Positions 8,227 to 15,923 of a stretch of 22,027 nucleotides of DNA are shown here, piece by piece. The first letter of the stretch is position 1; every line of letters starts with the position of its first letter. Made by a program: the position numbers and the translations under genes. Below the pieces are notes generated by a model, which was not told the DNA's origin, did no database searches, and was given only the letters and a program-made list of their open reading frames with translations. The stretch comes from a virus. The stretch covers positions 1 to 22,027 of IMG/VR virus record IMGVR_UViG_3300046465_000029. One strand, given 5' to 3'.

Positions 8227-8633
8227 GATCTAGCCTCTGTAAATGTTTGAAAATTGACGGAAACAGGAACGGAATACCATGCCGTGTCAGTCACTAGAGC
8301 TATGCCAATACTCACAGACCTAACCCTTACTTTGACTCCATTATACGTCAAAACCGTTCCGCGTTTGAAAGCGTCAGCTATAGAATCTATGGTTTGTGGC
8401 CTGCCAGAGCCTCGCGGCACGACAACCTCTATTTGATACACGCCGTTTGTTTCATCTTTACCCGTAGCGCCTAATGAAGCCTGCGTAGTTTCAGCAGGCA
8501 AAAAAGTAGGCCGAACGTATACCGTACCAGCAGATGGCTCATACGGGACATTAGGGAAGGCTATGGGGTCGCTGACGCTTTGCCCCATTTTTGCATCAAA
8601 TGCCGCTTGTATGTCATTAAAAAAAGTGCTCAT
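8223..8633 (-). CDS. Tail terminator-like protein (DUF4128 type)
   Basis: A 136-residue protein expected to cap the head-proximal end of the tail tube and stop its growth. The motif order matches the DUF4128/tail-terminator group: an N-terminal helix (FFNDIQAAFDAKMG), a VYVRPTFLPAETTQASLG strand region (about 39-56), GVYQIEVVVPRGSGRPQTID (about 64-83), the DAFKRGTVLTYNGVKVRV segment and a final strand ending in VPVSVNFQTF. It sits between the HK97 gp10-like protein and the tube gene, the usual place for tail terminators, with TAATG upstream and ATGA downstream overlaps. The call combines family resemblance and position. Confidence 0.78.
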   Translation of the reverse strand: MSTFFNDIQAAFDAKMGQSVSDPIAFPNVPYEPSAGTVYVRPTFLPAETTQASLGATGKDETNGVYQIEVVVPRGSGRPQTIDSIADAFKRGTVLTYNGVKVRVRSVSIGIALVTDTAWYSVPVSVNFQTFTEARS

Positions 8634-8980
8634 TACGCCCCCAGCTTAGACGTTAGCCGCGACATCTCTCGCCGCACCATACCTGCTTTCATTTCCTGTA
8701 TCGCCGCATAAGCTAAATTGTTAGTTAAATAAAAAACACTTCCGAGCTTTATAGAAAGGGCGCGGCTTGCGGCTTCAGATTGCGCTGTAGCCTCCCCCCT
8801 GTTCGCCACTGACCCTTGAGCGCCTGTGTCTACAGTGGCCTGCCAATTAGAGCGCAAAAGGCCCGTGTCAACGGGCGTGTCTTGTATTATGCGGCTAGCA
8901 GAACCTAGCAATGTGCCGCGTATTAGCTTTTCTGTTCTGGCTAATATTTTCTTCGCGGCTTGTTCTACAGATTGGCTCAT
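8633..8980 (-). CDS. HK97 gp10-like head-tail connector protein
   Basis: A 115-residue protein with the hallmark TPVDTGLLRSNWQ motif (about 35-47) and the C-terminal LTNNLAYAAIQEMKAGMVRREM segment (about 85-106), typical of HK97 gp10-like tail completion/connector proteins. Such proteins act at the neck where the finished head meets the tail. The gene overlaps both neighbours (ATGA and TAATG), so it is likely translated with the head closure and tail terminator genes. The N-terminal helix KKILARTEKLIRGTLLG is also usual for the family. I see nothing unusual in length or content. Confidence 0.85.
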   Translation of the reverse strand: MSQSVEQAAKKILARTEKLIRGTLLGSASRIIQDTPVDTGLLRSNWQATVDTGAQGSVANRGEATAQSEAASRALSIKLGSVFYLTNNLAYAAIQEMKAGMVRREMSRLTSKLGA

Positions 8981-9327
8981 TTGCGTATCTGCAAATTAAC
9001 TGCGAGCGTTGTAGCCGCTGGCCTATTAGGGCTTACTGCAATAACGCGGAAAGTCTCGCTGTCTATAGAAACGGTGTCGCCTACTGCATAAACGTGACCT
9101 TCTGCCAGCATACGTCGATCACCTGCAACAACTGAAAACCCGCCAGAGTCTTGGTCAGACAGGTCAAAAACGCAAGCGTATTTAGCGAATGTGGTTGTGG
9201 TGTCTGTTGTTGTGCCTGTTGCCGCGCTATACGCCCCCTTTGTTGTGCGGGTAAACGTATATTGCCTACCAAACTTCTTTATCATTTGGCTTGCAGACGC
9301 CTGCAAAGGCGCATAGTTGTAGCTCAT
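8977..9327 (-). CDS. Head closure / head-tail joining protein
   Basis: A 116-residue, mostly beta protein in the head-closure position between the DnaT-like adaptor and the gp10-like protein. It begins with a short helix and then FGRQYTFTRTTKGAYSAATG (about 19-38), followed by YACVFDLSDQD, GDRRMLAEGHVYAVGDTVSID and FRVIAVSPNRPA. This pattern fits small head-tail joining proteins that form a ring below the connector and keep DNA from leaking. The start ATG overlaps the upstream stop (ATGA). Sequence conservation in this group is poor, so the call leans on position and fold style. Confidence 0.75.
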   Translation of the reverse strand: MSYNYAPLQASASQMIKKFGRQYTFTRTTKGAYSAATGTTTDTTTTFAKYACVFDLSDQDSGGFSVVAGDRRMLAEGHVYAVGDTVSIDSETFRVIAVSPNRPAATTLAVNLQIRK

Positions 9328-9797
9328 GCTCGGCTCACTGACCCACTGCTATGCGTAATTTTTCGCAATGCCTTGGTTAAAGCGGGAGTTTCGCGCTTCA
9401 TGCCTGAGCTATTTGCGTATGTGACTGATATATCCCCAATGGTTTCGCTAACAGTCTCTCGCTCTGAAGGGGTCATTTTGCTGTCATTCTCTATTTCTAA
9501 CTTAACGGACTCATAGACAGCTACCTTTACCTCTTTAGGTATTTCGTTAGATTCTACAGAGTAACCATCAATTAGAACGTAATCTCTAGGCCATTGAAGT
9601 GATTGCGTTTCTTCGTGTTTTTGGCCTACAAAGTGTAGCGACTCTATAAAATCCATAGACCGCAAGATTTTTTGTTCTAGCTCTGGAATTGCTGGATAAA
9701 CAATTCCTCTTCCATCTGCCCATGACACAAAATCTGCAACGCTGACATAGCTGTTTGCGTTAGCTACACCCGTTCCATTTTCTACGATAAGAGTCAT
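9324..9797 (-). CDS. Head-tail adaptor (annotated as DnaT-like in databases)
   Basis: A 157-residue, mostly helical protein directly downstream of the major capsid gene. The N-terminus has VENGTGVANANSYVSVADF and then WADGRGI (about 28-34), followed by LEQKILRSMDFIESLHFVGQ (about 40-59), LQWPRDYVLIDG (about 67-78) and IPKEVKVAVYESVKLEI (about 85-102). This is the pattern of the phage adaptor proteins that often carry the label 'DnaT-like ssDNA-binding protein'. The context strongly favours a head-tail adaptor ring under the portal and not a replication function. It is the first gene after the terminator that follows the capsid gene, so its expression depends on read-through or an unseen promoter. 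Confidence 0.8.
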   Translation of the reverse strand: MTLIVENGTGVANANSYVSVADFVSWADGRGIVYPAIPELEQKILRSMDFIESLHFVGQKHEETQSLQWPRDYVLIDGYSVESNEIPKEVKVAVYESVKLEIENDSKMTPSERETVSETIGDISVTYANSSGMKRETPALTKALRKITHSSGSVSRA

Positions 9798-9825
9798 GCT
9801 TAACCTCGACAGACTGCGATGCGGT

Positions 9826-9846
9826 AAAAAGGGGGCTTGCGCCCCC
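9826..9846 (-). terminator. Intrinsic terminator after the major capsid gene
   Basis: Read on the minus strand, GGGGGC, a GCAA tetraloop and GCCCCC form a perfect 6-bp all-GC stem, followed directly by five T residues. It starts nine bases after the capsid stop codon and is 29 nt before the next start codon. This is a textbook rho-independent terminator in the direction of transcription. It would raise the ratio of capsid mRNA to the downstream connector and tail mRNA, with partial read-through supplying the rest. Confidence 0.9.
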
Positions 9847-9854
9847 TGTTTGCT

Positions 9855-11000
9855 TTAGCCCATAAGGGTAGCGATGAAGTCAGACTTCCATGCCTTAACG
9901 CCCCAAGCAGAGGCAACTTCAATCATGGTCTTGCGGTAGCCTTTGTAAACTCGCACCTCAAAAACCAACCCGCTTACGGGATCTTGCACGGTGATTGCAT
10001 CATCAGCCGAATCGCCGCCTGCTGGAACAGCGGGAGCGCGAACAGCAAGCTCTATAGCTCGACGGTGGAACGCTACGTTAGGCGTATAGCTGTTGCCTAC
10101 AGTAATCGCGTCGTTGTCACTTTCTGCTGATCGCAAGCCAGTGCCGCCAATAACAAAGTTACCGCCAGAAAGCGCGGTATTCACTGCATAAGCGTCTGAA
10201 GTGCCAGCGAAGGTAACAATGTCACCCGCAAGAATCGTGCCAGAGCCGCCATCTACGGCGATAGTAGTGTCGCCAACAGCAGATGAAGCATCGTTTAACA
10301 GATAAGAAGCGCCCGTGCCTTTGGTGTGCAAGCCAACTTGAGATGACTCGCGAACAGCCATGCCCATAAGGTCAAGCAATACGCCTTGGCGCAGAAGGTC
10401 TGAGCCTCCAGATGTGTTGACCTGCTGGAGAGTGGACTGCTTACGCAAATTTGCACCTGCCGCAGTGTTCATTACAAGCGACACTTGCCCGTCATTCATG
10501 GGCATTCCGTTGTCAGCTAGGATTTGACGCAAATCAGCGAGAGCATCAAAGTTAGAGCCAAACGGAGTTGTGCCAGCCGTTCCGGTAGCGCGAGAAGAGT
10601 TTTTGTAGGCTTCTTCCCACAAATCTACTTCAATCTCATTACACAAAGTACGCATAGCTTGTGCAATTTGATCGCCGTATACAGTCTCGTAACCGATACC
10701 GTTGTTGAGGTGCCGAATGTCCTCACCAGTGTAAGGAATTTGTACGGCGCGGCTGTTGCTGATTGTCAAAGTCTTATTGTCTACCGTCTGGTCAGTGCCT
10801 TCTGGGACAGTCATAGACTCGCTGACATTTACAGCAGTCGCGGCTCTAGTGAATGAAGCTCTTACAGTGTCGCCTTTTGCAACACGCTCAGAACCGTTAG
10901 CGTTAATGGTAGACGCAGGGATAAAGCCTACAAGCTCGCGCCCTACTACGTCAGCCGCCTTATAAATATCTGCGGCGAGATCAGTTAATACGTTAGCCAT
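9855..11000 (-). CDS. Major capsid protein (P22 coat-like)
   Basis: A 381-residue coat protein. The start (MANVLTDLAADIYKAADVVGRE), the TVRASFTRAATA and VPEGTDQTVDNKTLTISNSRAV segments (about 46-86), and NNGIGYETVYGDQIAQAMRTLCNEIE (spanning about 99-124) follow the pattern of P22 gp5-like HK97-fold coat proteins. Residues 239-301 (GDTTIAVDGGSGT, AGDIVTFAG) form an inserted beta module at the place where P22 coat carries its I-domain. The gene has the best ribosome binding site in the window (AAGGAGG, 6 nt spacing), lies between scaffold and adaptor genes, and is followed at once by an intrinsic terminator, all fitting very high expression. The coat role is secure; membership of the P22 family is by memory of motifs. 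Confidence 0.92.
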   Translation of the reverse strand: MANVLTDLAADIYKAADVVGRELVGFIPASTINANGSERVAKGDTVRASFTRAATAVNVSESMTVPEGTDQTVDNKTLTISNSRAVQIPYTGEDIRHLNNGIGYETVYGDQIAQAMRTLCNEIEVDLWEEAYKNSSRATGTAGTTPFGSNFDALADLRQILADNGMPMNDGQVSLVMNTAAGANLRKQSTLQQVNTSGGSDLLRQGVLLDLMGMAVRESSQVGLHTKGTGASYLLNDASSAVGDTTIAVDGGSGTILAGDIVTFAGTSDAYAVNTALSGGNFVIGGTGLRSAESDNDAITVGNSYTPNVAFHRRAIELAVRAPAVPAGGDSADDAITVQDPVSGLVFEVRVYKGYRKTMIEVASAWGVKAWKSDFIATLMG

Positions 11001-11006
11001 TAGTGG

Positions 11007-11013
11007 CCTCCTT
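11007..11013 (-). promoter_or_regulatory. Strong Shine-Dalgarno site of the capsid gene
   Basis: The minus strand reads AAGGAGG, a full anti-16S match, six bases before the capsid ATG. It overlaps the stop codon of the scaffold gene, so ribosomes finishing the scaffold end on the capsid start site. Most other genes in the block have only partial GGAG or GAGG sites. Confidence 0.85.
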
Positions 11014-11677
11014 ACTCGTCATATATCTTGCCGCCTGATTTAACGAACTCAGCCCTGTTACGGTGATCCATTGCATCAAAGTCAGCCCTAGTTACCTCAA
11101 GTTTTGCTTGGGCTTTACCCTCACTTCTAACAGCCCCGCCGCCTTGCGCTTGGCTACCATCTATGAGGAAAGGAAATGCCGACCTAATCGACCCTTCCAA
11201 CTCCTCCATGCTACTTACGGTCAGTTGCCCATTGTCATCCGTCACTCTAATTTGATCTTCAACCAGCGTCAGCCTTGCTGATATTTGCGATTGAAGTAAA
11301 TTAGCTTTTTGAATATCTTTGGTCAGCTTTGCCGCCATTCTACCAGCTTCAGCGTCTATCTGTTGTTTTTGGGCATTGGTGTTCATTTCCTCAATGGTTC
11401 CCGTCAAACTAGACACTTTTTCTTCTAGTGCTTTATTGAGTTGTTGTAACTCTGTTTGATCTCCCTTGCCGTCTGCCATTTTTGCGACCTTGTTTTGCAT
11501 ATCGTCAAAGTCTGCTTCTTTAGTTTTCAGCTTACCTAATAGCTCACTGTTTTTAGCCTTTAAGCCTTTAACGGTTTCTTCTACTAGGGGGTCAGCAATT
11601 TCTCTAGCCTTTTGTTGAATAATGCTATCTAAATTAGCTTTAACTTCTTCTGGTAATTCTAGTGAATCTAAGTCCAT
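11012..11677 (-). CDS. Capsid scaffolding protein
   Basis: A 221-residue acidic, helical protein directly upstream of the major capsid gene. It has a long heptad-like coiled coil over about 30-125 (KAKNSELLGKLKTKEADFDD, ELQQLNKALEEKVSSLTGTI), a helical middle and a Gly/Ala-rich linker (about 175-195). The C-terminal tail, with ADFDAMDHRNRAEFVKSGGK, is typical of scaffolding proteins of this arrangement. It would assemble inside the procapsid, set its size and then leave. No protease gene is visible nearby, so it may exit intact, as in P22. A good AAGGAG site precedes the ATG. Confidence 0.88.
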   Translation of the reverse strand: MDLDSLELPEEVKANLDSIIQQKAREIADPLVEETVKGLKAKNSELLGKLKTKEADFDDMQNKVAKMADGKGDQTELQQLNKALEEKVSSLTGTIEEMNTNAQKQQIDAEAGRMAAKLTKDIQKANLLQSQISARLTLVEDQIRVTDDNGQLTVSSMEELEGSIRSAFPFLIDGSQAQGGGAVRSEGKAQAKLEVTRADFDAMDHRNRAEFVKSGGKIYDE

Positions 11678-11706
11678 ATCTTGCTCCTTGAGCTTGCCTT
11701 TAGCAG

Positions 11707-12723
11707 TTAGATAAAGTTGTCGTCATCGTCGCGTAATTCTTTTAGCGTTAAAACATTACCTTGATCGTCTACAAATCTATCAAGTTTCACACCGCCTTCT
11801 CGAAATAACTTAGCGCGCTCCGCACCTAACACGCGCTCTTGAAATTCCGGTGATTGCCTTCGCAACCAATCTCCATAATTCAGATCAGCATTAACGCGAC
11901 CTTTTGTGTCCCCTTTTGCAGGACGAGTACCCTTGATGCGCTTTCCTAGATCATATTCTGGGTTGACCACAAAAGAAATAGTAGAGCGACAATTAAAATG
12001 TGCCGGCGGTTTAGGATTTGCGTCATCTAGCTCATAAACGATTCCATCTCTGCTTCCGCAAATTAGGCTGGTGCGACTGTCGAGAGTGGCAACCCACTTA
12101 TAGGCGTCCACTACATCTGTATTTTCTTTCATTGTTTCGTTGCGAGCTACATTAGAGGTGTGATTTGTAATGGTTCGCGCCAAGGTTTCAGCTTTGCGTT
12201 GTTGAGTAGGGATAATATCCATAATGTCCTGCGTAAGCTCTTGATTGCTTTTGCCGAGCAACAGAGCCTCTTGAGCTATAGTGTATACCTTGTTTGCATT
12301 TTTGCGCCCAAATTGCTCTAACAAGCCCCCAACAGTGTATCCCTTGGCTGGCTCTATAGACATAATATTAGTAAAAATGGCCTGTTGCAGTTGGGCTGGA
12401 GCAGGCGCGTTAAGGCTTATATTGACCGCCTTTTCTAGAACTCGCTGGTTTACGCCCACTTCATACGAGCCAAATTCTATTATTTCATTACGGAAAGTGT
12501 CTGCGTATTCGTCGCCAAGCTCTATTAAATAGGCGTTTAATTCTTGTATATTGTTTTCTGCTATTGCCCTGCCAGCTTGATCGATCTCCTTTAATCGTTC
12601 TAACCCCTTGCGTATAGCGGCTTTAATTGCTCTTGCCGCCTCTTTTTCCCTGCCCCGCGCGTACCGTTGAACAAAAATTTGGTGCCGCGTGAGGGCGTCT
12701 TGAATATCGTCATTTGTAGACAT
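11707..12723 (-). CDS. Minor head protein (phage Mu F-like / SPP1 gp7-like)
   Basis: A 338-residue head morphogenesis protein. The helical N-terminal two thirds ends in a Mu F-like domain with TLARTITNHTSNVARNETMKE (spanning about 180-200), TLDSRTSLICGSRDGIVY (about 213-230) and KPPAHFNCRSTISF (about 238-251). The cysteine and histidine residues near 222, 242 and 245 are the conserved set of the family. Such proteins bind the portal and are packaged in the head; some are ejected with the DNA. It begins directly after the stop of a small Lys-rich gene (TGA-ATG with no gap) and lies upstream of the scaffold. The last ~70 residues carry charged stretches ending in KELRDDDDNFI and have no recognisable domain. 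Confidence 0.9.
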   Translation of the reverse strand: MSTNDDIQDALTRHQIFVQRYARGREKEAARAIKAAIRKGLERLKEIDQAGRAIAENNIQELNAYLIELGDEYADTFRNEIIEFGSYEVGVNQRVLEKAVNISLNAPAPAQLQQAIFTNIMSIEPAKGYTVGGLLEQFGRKNANKVYTIAQEALLLGKSNQELTQDIMDIIPTQQRKAETLARTITNHTSNVARNETMKENTDVVDAYKWVATLDSRTSLICGSRDGIVYELDDANPKPPAHFNCRSTISFVVNPEYDLGKRIKGTRPAKGDTKGRVNADLNYGDWLRRQSPEFQERVLGAERAKLFREGGVKLDRFVDDQGNVLTLKELRDDDDNFI

Positions 12724-12858
12724 TCACTTTTTCTTTTTGCCTTTTTTGGCGTCTTTCTTGGCAACAGCTAGGTTAGACCACGCATTGGGGTATTTGACGC
12801 CCCTCCGCTTAGACATGGCTTTAGCTCTCGCTTTTTGGCTTGGGGTTAGTTTAGCCAT
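12724..12858 (-). CDS. Small Lys-rich basic protein (44 aa)
   Basis: An ORF of 44 residues starting MAKLTPSQKARAKAMSKRRG and ending in a lysine cluster; 13 Lys and 3 Arg make it extremely basic. The ATG overlaps the stop of the 31-residue gene upstream (TAATG) and its own stop abuts the minor head protein ATG, so it sits in the coupled chain and is very likely translated. An AGGG stretch upstream could be its ribosome binding site. The central VKYPNAWSNLAVAKK resembles short basic phage proteins I have seen, but I cannot name a family. A DNA-binding or head-internal role is only a guess from charge and position. Confidence 0.75.
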   Translation of the reverse strand: MAKLTPSQKARAKAMSKRRGVKYPNAWSNLAVAKKDAKKGKKKK

Positions 12859-12953
12859 TATTTTTTGCCCTTAGACGCTTTCTTTTTTGCCGCCGCCGCT
12901 TCTTTCTTGCCTTTCTTGGTGTATGAGTACTTTTTTCCTTTTACCATCGGCAT
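12858..12953 (-). CDS. Small Lys-rich basic protein (31 aa)
   Basis: A 31-residue protein beginning MPMVKGKKYSYTKKGKKEAA, with 13 lysines. I chose the ATG at 12953 over an in-frame one at 13055. The shorter form has a good AAGGAAG ribosome binding site seven to eight bases upstream and starts one base after the stop of the 101-residue gene, while the longer form would overlap that gene by about 100 bases. The pattern 'MP.V.GKKY.YTK.GK..A' is common among tiny proteins of marine phages as I remember them. It has no known function. It lies between two other basic small genes in the portal-to-minor-head interval. Confidence 0.78.
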   Translation of the reverse strand: MPMVKGKKYSYTKKGKKEAAAAKKKASKGKK

Positions 12954-12954
12954 A

Positions 12955-13260
12955 TCAGCTTCCTTTTTTCCATTTAGTAGAGCTAGACTTGGTTTTGCTT
13001 GGCGACCACTTAACTTTGTTGGCCCACCATGCGGCAGACATTTTCCCCTTTGCAATGTTTTTAGCGTGGCGAGATTTAAACGCCTTGCGTTGCCCTGCTG
13101 TTTGATTAGTCTTTACGCCTTGTTGACCAAACCTTATCAGCTTAGTTTTGTCACCTTCCTTTGCAAGCACGACATGCGAGCTTTTAGAGTGCTTAGGGGT
13201 GCTTTTAGGCTTGTTATAGCCTGACAGCCCGTGTTTAGTTAAACGTGGGTCTTTAGCCAT
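12955..13260 (-). CDS. Small basic protein between portal and head genes (101 aa)
   Basis: A 101-residue, strongly basic protein without membrane segments. The segment KLIRFGQQGVKTNQTAGQRK (about 40-59) followed by SRHAKNIAKGKMSAAWWANKVKW (spanning about 63-85) matches a short protein family common in environmental and cyanophage genomes, which I recall as DUF6321; the number should be checked. Family members have no established role. It starts two bases after the portal stop with a GGAG site and is followed by two even smaller Lys-rich genes, all in the coupled structural set. A head-internal or DNA-binding function would fit but is not shown. Confidence 0.82.
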   Translation of the reverse strand: MAKDPRLTKHGLSGYNKPKSTPKHSKSSHVVLAKEGDKTKLIRFGQQGVKTNQTAGQRKAFKSRHAKNIAKGKMSAAWWANKVKWSPSKTKSSSTKWKKGS

Positions 13261-13262
13261 GA

Positions 13263-14660
13263 TTACTCCATCGGGCTTAGGTCGCCTAACTCCTCGCGCA
13301 CATCTTCTAGCGTCCGCGATCCCTCTATAATCCCTGCGGCTCGTAGCCTGTCAAATATATCTTGATCACTGATTATTTGTCGATCCATCAGTTGAACCAT
13401 TGACATAATAAGTTGCGGGTCAACAGACTTGTCGTAAAACTCTCGGTTTATTTCAATGGAGAACTCTTGCTCTCCACCAATAAACATCATGCACCATTCT
13501 ACGGCCTGCCTCAATGCAGAGCTTAAATTACCCACAATATCGCCTAATACAGAGTTTTCTGACGCAAACCGAATGCGAGCGCCTTCTGCTGTTTCATTGC
13601 CTCCCCTGTCAGTAACGATACGCGCACCAATAGCCACCATTTGAGTCTCTTTAGCCCTCATTGCCTCCAGCACAAGATTGTTGGCATTTGGCTGTAGCAA
13701 CGTAGCAGAGCCCGTCTCTCCTAGCACATGGCCTGCTCTCGCTCCTAGCTTGATGCCATCTGGATTGAACTCATGCCATTGTTCTTCGTTTAAAGAATGA
13801 GTGATAAATAATGTCGGTTGGCCCGTAATAAAGCACGACTCTTCGTAATCTGCGGAGTTGCGGTAATGCGCTATGTTGACGTCTGCTATGTCTGCGAGGG
13901 GCGCATCATCAATAGTGCTGTCGTTGTTTTTAGACCCTACAAAAATTGCGGGAATAACATCCCATCGCGACCCATCAGACTTTGTAGGATACGTTTCTTC
14001 ACCGATTGCCAGCCCTTCTCTATATATTTGTTGGCTGTAACCCTCTGCCGTAAGGCGTAAAACCCTGTATTGCACATCGCTTTCATGACCAAATTCGTCT
14101 CCATCGTCTATGTAAGACTCTGCTAAGACAATCATTGTCAGCAACTTGCGGCCTGCCACAGCGTCTGTCTTCCAATTAATGACTTGCTCTGCGGTATACG
14201 GAACGATGGACGGACGCAGTTGCAAGCGTTGAATGTCCTCTACAGACAATTCCTCATTAACCTGCGGATAGTCTACAACCAGCAAAGAGCGCCCTGTCTC
14301 TAGTATGTTGGCAAGCTCATCTTTAGCTAATTGCTCTATACCTAAGCCATCGCCTGTTGCGTCTTTAGCTAGGTAATCAACAGAGCTTGGAAGATCGTAT
14401 TTTATTTCTTTACGAAACGCCGCGCCGACTAAAGCGTTTTTAGTACGGCCTGTAAAGTTAGTGAACACGGCTCTTTTAATGTATTGCTTGTAGCGTAGAG
14501 TCTCTGAGCCTATGCGGTCATCGTGAGTCTCTGCATCTGGTACAGGCAAGTAAGTGTGCTTTTTTTCTTTAACGCATACCGCGCCTTTTACCGCATCGCG
14601 GGTCTTTGTCCACACTGGAGCGTATAACGCATATTGCGGATGTTGAGTTTCAACAGGCAT
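13263..14660 (-). CDS. Portal protein (DUF4055 type)
   Basis: A 465-residue portal protein, the dodecameric ring through which DNA is packaged and ejected. The sequence matches the DUF4055 portal group: an N-terminal LYAPVWTKTRDAVKGAVCVK region (about 12-31), RYKQYIKRAVFTNFTGRTKN, a central region with GRSLLVVDYP (about 123-132) and PSIVPYTAEQVINWK, then IPAIFVGSKNND and LADIADVNIAHYRNSADY. A late helical part contains GARIVTDRGGNETAEGARIR. Length and location, directly after the large terminase gene and before the head genes, are as expected. A GAGG site lies nine bases before the ATG. Confidence 0.92.
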   Translation of the reverse strand: MPVETQHPQYALYAPVWTKTRDAVKGAVCVKEKKHTYLPVPDAETHDDRIGSETLRYKQYIKRAVFTNFTGRTKNALVGAAFRKEIKYDLPSSVDYLAKDATGDGLGIEQLAKDELANILETGRSLLVVDYPQVNEELSVEDIQRLQLRPSIVPYTAEQVINWKTDAVAGRKLLTMIVLAESYIDDGDEFGHESDVQYRVLRLTAEGYSQQIYREGLAIGEETYPTKSDGSRWDVIPAIFVGSKNNDSTIDDAPLADIADVNIAHYRNSADYEESCFITGQPTLFITHSLNEEQWHEFNPDGIKLGARAGHVLGETGSATLLQPNANNLVLEAMRAKETQMVAIGARIVTDRGGNETAEGARIRFASENSVLGDIVGNLSSALRQAVEWCMMFIGGEQEFSIEINREFYDKSVDPQLIMSMVQLMDRQIISDQDIFDRLRAAGIIEGSRTLEDVREELGDLSPME

Positions 14661-14693
14661 GAATTGATCCTCGCAGAGATAAGGCGCAGTTTA

Positions 14694-15923
14694 TCACAGC
14701 GCGAACTTGACGTTGACGTTAGCCACTGGCTTCACTATGGGCATTTCATAAGCAATGACATAGGTTGTGGCGTCATTTTGATGGTCAAAGCCTGTTGTTT
14801 TGTCTGGGATGCCATTTAGATAGGTCTGCTGTTCTAGGCATTCTGCGACTCGCTTACATTTAACGGGGTTAATTTTTACTCGCCCTTTTTCCAGCGCGGA
14901 ATTCATAGACATTACCCTGTCTTTAACTAAAGGGTTTTGTTTCTTGGCCCTGACAGAAAAGCCTGCTTGTTGAAGCAGTGCTATGTCGCTAATACTGGCG
15001 TTGGAGCTATGCCTAGCACCTCCAGAGGCGTCAGGATATATGTAGATGTGGCTGTCTGGGTATGCAGAGTTAATGCACTCAATCATGTCGCGAGTGTCAT
15101 ACATATCAACAAATTCGTTTACTGCGTGAAGCTCATCGCCTCTAATGACAAATACTGTCGCCGCTTGTTGCATGACGTTAAAGTCACAACCTATTAACAC
15201 TGGCTCGCCTTTTTGATATTCCTCGTCACTGCCGCAAGTGTCTCTGTCATAGCTGGCATATACCGTCCCGCTTGTGAGGTTTACAAACTCACCGTCTAAA
15301 TAGGCTTTTAAAAGGTTAGCGGAGTAAGTCTCTGATAGCGTTTGTATGTAATTAGGCGGCAAATATTTAGCGTTTGATGCGGTTGGGGCTTTAATAAGCG
15401 CATAGCTTGGCGAGGGGTTTTTCTTCCAGCGCTCATATACAAACCGGAATCCCTCTGGCGTTGTGCCTACTGCAACCGTATTAATCCCTGTTTCTTTTTT
15501 TTGGCGGTTACGGGCAATGATCTGCTCCCACGCTCTTTGCGCTTTTGCAAGAGGCAAGGTGTCAAGCTCATCTACGCATGAGTCGCTGACTTCATATCCA
15601 ACAATACGGTCTGGGTTGTCTAAGGTGCGGAATATAATGCGCTTGCCGTTAACGTAAATGGCGTGTTCACTGCGGTTTATGCGGAACGGTATACCAGAGC
15701 CGCCTAGTATTTCCTCAAAGCGAGGATAGCAAATGTCCCTGACAAGCCCGTATGTCGGCATATAATAAGCAAGGTCACGCCCATCCCCAAACACTTTAGT
15801 AAGGGTTCTAAGGATTAAAGCATGAGTTTTGCCTGAGCCAAAGCCGCCCACAAAAGCAGGGAATGGTGCGGGGTGATGTATAAAATCAACCTGCGGCTTG
15901 CTCCCCGTTGTCTCCAATATCAT
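14694..15923 (-). CDS. terL: Terminase large subunit
   Basis: A 409-residue packaging motor with ATPase and nuclease halves. The Walker A motif is GGFGSGKT at 26-33 and the Walker B/catalytic pair is CVDELDT with D118-E119; a TTPEGF motif near 154-159 fits motif III. The nuclease half has acidic residues at D247 (IGCDFN), D298 (YPDASGG) and a final FDHQNDATTY motif near the C-terminus, the RNase H-like triad of terminases. LDGEFVNLTSGTVY (about 209-222) is the usual linker. The gene starts 38 nt inside the small subunit gene and precedes the portal. All key residues appear intact, so it should be functional. Confidence 0.95.
   Translation of the reverse strand: MILETTGSKPQVDFIHHPAPFPAFVGGFGSGKTHALILRTLTKVFGDGRDLAYYMPTYGLVRDICYPRFEEILGGSGIPFRINRSEHAIYVNGKRIIFRTLDNPDRIVGYEVSDSCVDELDTLPLAKAQRAWEQIIARNRQKKETGINTVAVGTTPEGFRFVYERWKKNPSPSYALIKAPTASNAKYLPPNYIQTLSETYSANLLKAYLDGEFVNLTSGTVYASYDRDTCGSDEEYQKGEPVLIGCDFNVMQQAATVFVIRGDELHAVNEFVDMYDTRDMIECINSAYPDSHIYIYPDASGGARHSSNASISDIALLQQAGFSVRAKKQNPLVKDRVMSMNSALEKGRVKINPVKCKRVAECLEQQTYLNGIPDKTTGFDHQNDATTYVIAYEMPIVKPVANVNVKFAL

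Noticed and set aside
9324-9797. A replication role (DnaT-like) for the 157-residue protein.
   Set aside because: The label exists in databases for this type, but it lies in the connector position right after the capsid gene; a head-tail adaptor explains it better.
12865-13224. A 119-residue plus-strand ORF rich in Phe and Leu, resembling a membrane protein.
   Set aside because: It is the reverse complement of the Lys-rich mini-genes: lysine codons read backwards give Phe and Leu, which mimics a hydrophobic protein.
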